From NCBI GenBank assembly GCA_937901285.1, contig CALCHI010000197.1, positions 1 to 17,272 of the forward strand: a stretch of DNA of 17,272 nucleotides, in the 5' to 3' direction. Both the position numbers and the translations under genes were made by a program. Below, piece by piece: positions 14,173 to 17,272 of this stretch (the stretch's first letter is position 1; every line of letters starts with the position of its first letter). This DNA comes from UBA8437 sp003445035. GTDB taxonomy: Bacteria; Planctomycetota; Planctomycetia; Planctomycetales; Planctomycetaceae. The notes below the pieces were generated by a model. It saw only the letters and a list, made by a program, of their open reading frames with translations, was not told where the DNA came from and did no database searches.

Positions 14173-14189
14173 GAACGCCTGACCGGCAA

Positions 14190-15188
<999 letters not shown>

Positions 15189-15280
15189 GGATCTTCCTTC
15201 TGGGCTTCTGGGCTGGATGTCTCTGTTGTGTTGCTGAACGCGTCACCGACGGCCGATAGGCCGCCAACCCGCGACTGGTC

Positions 15281-15309
15281 AAACTAGTTCTCCTCCGGCG
15301 GAAAGTCAA
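15281..15309 (-). promoter_or_regulatory. Sigma-70-like promoter of the TIM-barrel gene
   Basis: On the minus strand TTGACT (-35), a 17 bp spacer and TAGTTT (-10) occur about 93 bases before the ATG at 15188. The -35 box contains the TGA stop codon of the upstream DUF1080 gene. Five of six -35 and four of six -10 positions match consensus. This suggests that the 14190-15188 gene can be transcribed on its own. Confidence 0.42.
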
Positions 15310-17272
15310 CGACTCGCCAGCGGCACCAGCAACACGCGGCGGTAGGTGATTCCCCCGGCGATTCCGTCCAGCGCCACGTGACCGACCGCGGGCAGATCCG
15401 GATCAGCCACGGTCGTCATCAGCACCTGCTGGCCATTGATCTCGACCTTCACCGCATCCCCGTCGACACGCAGCTTCAGACTGTTCCACTCTCCGGTCGG
15501 CTTGGCCAGGTTGGCCGAAGGCGGAGCGACCCCGAACAGCGCCCCGGTGGAAAACTGGTCGGCGGCAACCCCCGCGTCACTCGAAAGCTGCAGCTTCAGT
15601 GAACCGCCGACCGGATTGCCGGTCCCGCCGTAACGGAAGAAGACCCCGCCCTGGCCCGTCTCACCCTCGGTCTTCCACTCCAGCGACAACTCGAACCGTT
15701 TCATTTCATGAGGCGAGACCACCAGGCTGCCGGCAGCCCGACCCGGAGCCGCCCGCCAGGCCACCCCTTTGATCTGCCACCGCCGCGATCCCTGCTGCGA
15801 CCATTTCTCCAGCGAATACAGTTGCTCCCAAACCGCCGGGAGCCGTTTGGCCGCCGAGGTCTTCGCGTGAGACTTCTCGATCGTGGCCAGCATCGACAGG
15901 GCTCTCTCGGGACGACCCCGCGCGATCTCGGCACGCGCCTCGGCCAGTAACCTCAGACCCCGCCGGTCCAGGAACTCGGCCCCGGCCTCACCGGCTCGAC
16001 GCAGTCTCCGGATCGCCGACGTGCCACGGCCCTTCAGGTCGCGGTACAGGAAGACACCCAGCCGCAACCGTCCCCGGCTGTCATCGGCGTCCAGGGTTGG
16101 CTCGACCAGTCCCACCAGGTCGCTGGCGGCCATCATGGCCAGCGGCTTCTCGATCGGCTTGGCCTTTCCCTGGACCACCAGCACGTCGTTCTCGAACTTG
16201 ACGAACTTCAGCCGGACGCTGCCGATCCGCACGGGGTCGTCGGGCTTCATCGCGGCCACGACCCGCCGCGCATCCTTCCAGAACGCCTGGATCAACAACA
16301 GTTCATCGGAATCCCATTCCAGTTGCCTGGACGAATCGGTGAGTTTCTGGTCCTTCCTCGCCGTGGCCAGGTGTTTGGCCGCCCCGGTGTAATCGCGTTT
16401 GGCCAGCAGGTCGTACCACGCCGACCGGTAGGCTTTCAGTGGAAGCTCGGGAATCTCGACCGGTTTAGGAGCCGGCTTCGGCTCGTCCTTGGTGGTCTTG
16501 GCCACCGCCTTGGGATCAATCACCAACTTGGCAGCCGGAGTCCTGGGCTTGAGCTTCTTCTTGTCGACCTTGGCAACGACCGGCCGCGGCGGGGCTGGGA
16601 CCCCGACCACCAGGATGCCCCGATGGGGACGTTCGTGAAGCCTGACGATCAACAACCGGGCCCCGTCCCCGGGAGCCTCGCAATAGACCATCCAGCGTTC
16701 GTCGTCGCTGACGGCGAACTGTCGAGCCAGGGGATCATCAACGTAGTCGGGAAGTTCGAGTTCCGCGACGGTGTCGTCGCTGGCGAATCGCCCTCTCAGC
16801 GACGACCGCCGCCATCGGACCAGTGTTTTCCCATCGAAGGTGTACTGCCGGAGTCCATCGGCAGAGAGACAGGGCCTGGTCCCTGGCAACTCGAACGCCT
16901 CGGCCGGACCAAAGGCCTTTTCGACCTCGGACCGCGACGCGTGAAAACAGTTCGCCGATTCTCCGACCGACTCGACCCAGAACAGGTGCAAACCGCCACC
17001 CAGGACCTGTGCCGCAGTCCATCTCGGCGTGGTCTTGCGACTGGAGGCCAGCGGCCGCTTGTCATCGAAGGGACTCAGTGGACCTCCGCGGCTGGCGCCC
17101 CAGATTGCCGCCTTCTCGGGCACCGCGTAGACCAGCAGTCCCTTCACGGACACGCTGGGCGAAGCGCGGTGATCACGTCCCCGGGTGATCGGGACAAACT
17201 GTGGGTTGTCGAACTCGCTGAACGGACTCGGACGTGTCGCGTAGTAGACCCCCTGCCCGTCGGACCCGTCGG
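15306..17272 (-). CDS. Propeller-like + alpha-helical + DUF1080 (3-keto-disaccharide hydrolase-type) fusion, 5' part missing
   Basis: The frame stays open from the right edge for about 654 codons, so the N-terminus lies outside and the internal GTG at 17153 is not the start. The first part (17272 to about 16600) has repeated blade-like strings (VYYATRP, RASPSVSVKGLLVYAV, GGLHLFWVESVG, AVSDDERWMVYCEA), suggesting a TolB/WD40-like propeller. A Pro/Lys-rich linker follows (about 16598-16446), then a largely helical region (about 16445-15804), including LLAKRDYTGAAKHLATARK and ARGRPERALSMLATIEK, which resemble TPR-like hairpins. The C-terminal DUF1080/LamG-like domain (about 15800-15318) has FELSLEWKTEGETGQGGVFFRYGG, EWNSLKLRVDGDAVKVEINGQ and VGHVALDG. 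That domain family includes 3-keto-glycoside hydrolases. The substrate is unknown. The protein is probably exported, but the signal region is not in view. Confidence 0.8.
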   Translation of the reverse strand, partial: DGSDGQGVYYATRPSPFSEFDNPQFVPITRGRDHRASPSVSVKGLLVYAVPEKAAIWGASRGGPLSPFDDKRPLASSRKTTPRWTAAQVLGGGLHLFWVESVGESANCFHASRSEVEKAFGPAEAFELPGTRPCLSADGLRQYTFDGKTLVRWRRSSLRGRFASDDTVAELELPDYVDDPLARQFAVSDDERWMVYCEAPGDGARLLIVRLHERPHRGILVVGVPAPPRPVVAKVDKKKLKPRTPAAKLVIDPKAVAKTTKDEPKPAPKPVEIPELPLKAYRSAWYDLLAKRDYTGAAKHLATARKDQKLTDSSRQLEWDSDELLLIQAFWKDARRVVAAMKPDDPVRIGSVRLKFVKFENDVLVVQGKAKPIEKPLAMMAASDLVGLVEPTLDADDSRGRLRLGVFLYRDLKGRGTSAIRRLRRAGEAGAEFLDRRGLRLLAEARAEIARGRPERALSMLATIEKSHAKTSAAKRLPAVWEQLYSLEKWSQQGSRRWQIKGVAWRAAPGRAAGSLVVSPHEMKRFELSLEWKTEGETGQGGVFFRYGGTGNPVGGSLKLQLSSDAGVAADQFSTGALFGVAPPSANLAKPTGEWNSLKLRVDGDAVKVEINGQQVLMTTVADPDLPAVGHVALDGIAGGITYRRVLLVPLASR

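Noticed and set aside
15306..17153. DUF1080 fusion gene as complete with a GTG start at 17153
   Set aside because: The frame continues open to 17272 with propeller-like sequence, so the gene is cut by the window edge.

Overview
This is a GC-rich window (no base count was made), densely packed with protein genes. It most likely comes from a member of the Planctomycetota. The evidence is the gene mix: a C-terminal 3-keto-disaccharide hydrolase (DUF1080) domain fused to a propeller-like region, Tat-exported Gfo/Idh/MocA and sugar-isomerase TIM-barrel proteins, a SUMF1-fold lectin-like protein, HEAT-repeat and small secreted proteins of unknown function, and a secreted ApbE. I see no rRNA, tRNA, CRISPR array, insertion sequence or integration site. 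Base and codon use look even along the window, with no obvious sign of recent transfer.

Layout. (1) 1-844, minus strand: a rhodanese gene followed by a HEAT-repeat exported protein cut by the left edge. (2) 989-5469, plus strand: a tight four-gene operon of an ethanolamine-permease-like transporter, a GlnA4/PuuA-like glutamine synthetase homologue, a PuuD-like class I amidotransferase/gamma-glutamyl hydrolase and a short-chain dehydrogenase. The genes overlap by 4 bp or are 4 bp apart. (3) 5483-7562, minus strand: mazG, a small cupin and a cyclase/kynurenine-formamidase-family protein in one run. (4) 7633-9098, plus strand: an unknown exported protein translationally coupled to an exported alpha/beta hydrolase. 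(5) 9084-10139 minus: ApbE-type FMN transferase; 10141-11259 plus: SUMF1-domain protein. Their start codons collide. (6) 11274-12176 minus and 12413-13690 plus: a divergent pair of Tat-signal proteins, a TIM-barrel isomerase and a Gfo/Idh oxidoreductase. (7) 13687-17272, all minus: a DUF1080 fusion protein cut by the right edge, a cytosolic TIM-barrel isomerase and a small membrane-anchored unknown.

How the genes may work together. The 989-5469 operon reads as a complete uptake-and-glutamylation module for a small amine. The transporter type makes ethanolamine the leading candidate. The amine would be imported, joined to glutamate by the GS-like ligase, oxidised while protected, and released by the amidase. 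From memory, the same order of GlnA4, amidotransferase and SDR, with an aldehyde dehydrogenase added, occurs in Mycobacterium tuberculosis around Rv2857c-Rv2860c. No aldehyde dehydrogenase is seen here. Regions 6 and 7 supply enzyme types (Gfo/Idh dehydrogenase, isomerase-fold barrels, DUF1080) that elsewhere act on 3-keto sugars and glycosides, so a role in carbohydrate breakdown is a reasonable inference.

Limits: all family calls come from reading motifs. No database search, structure prediction or signal-peptide program was run.
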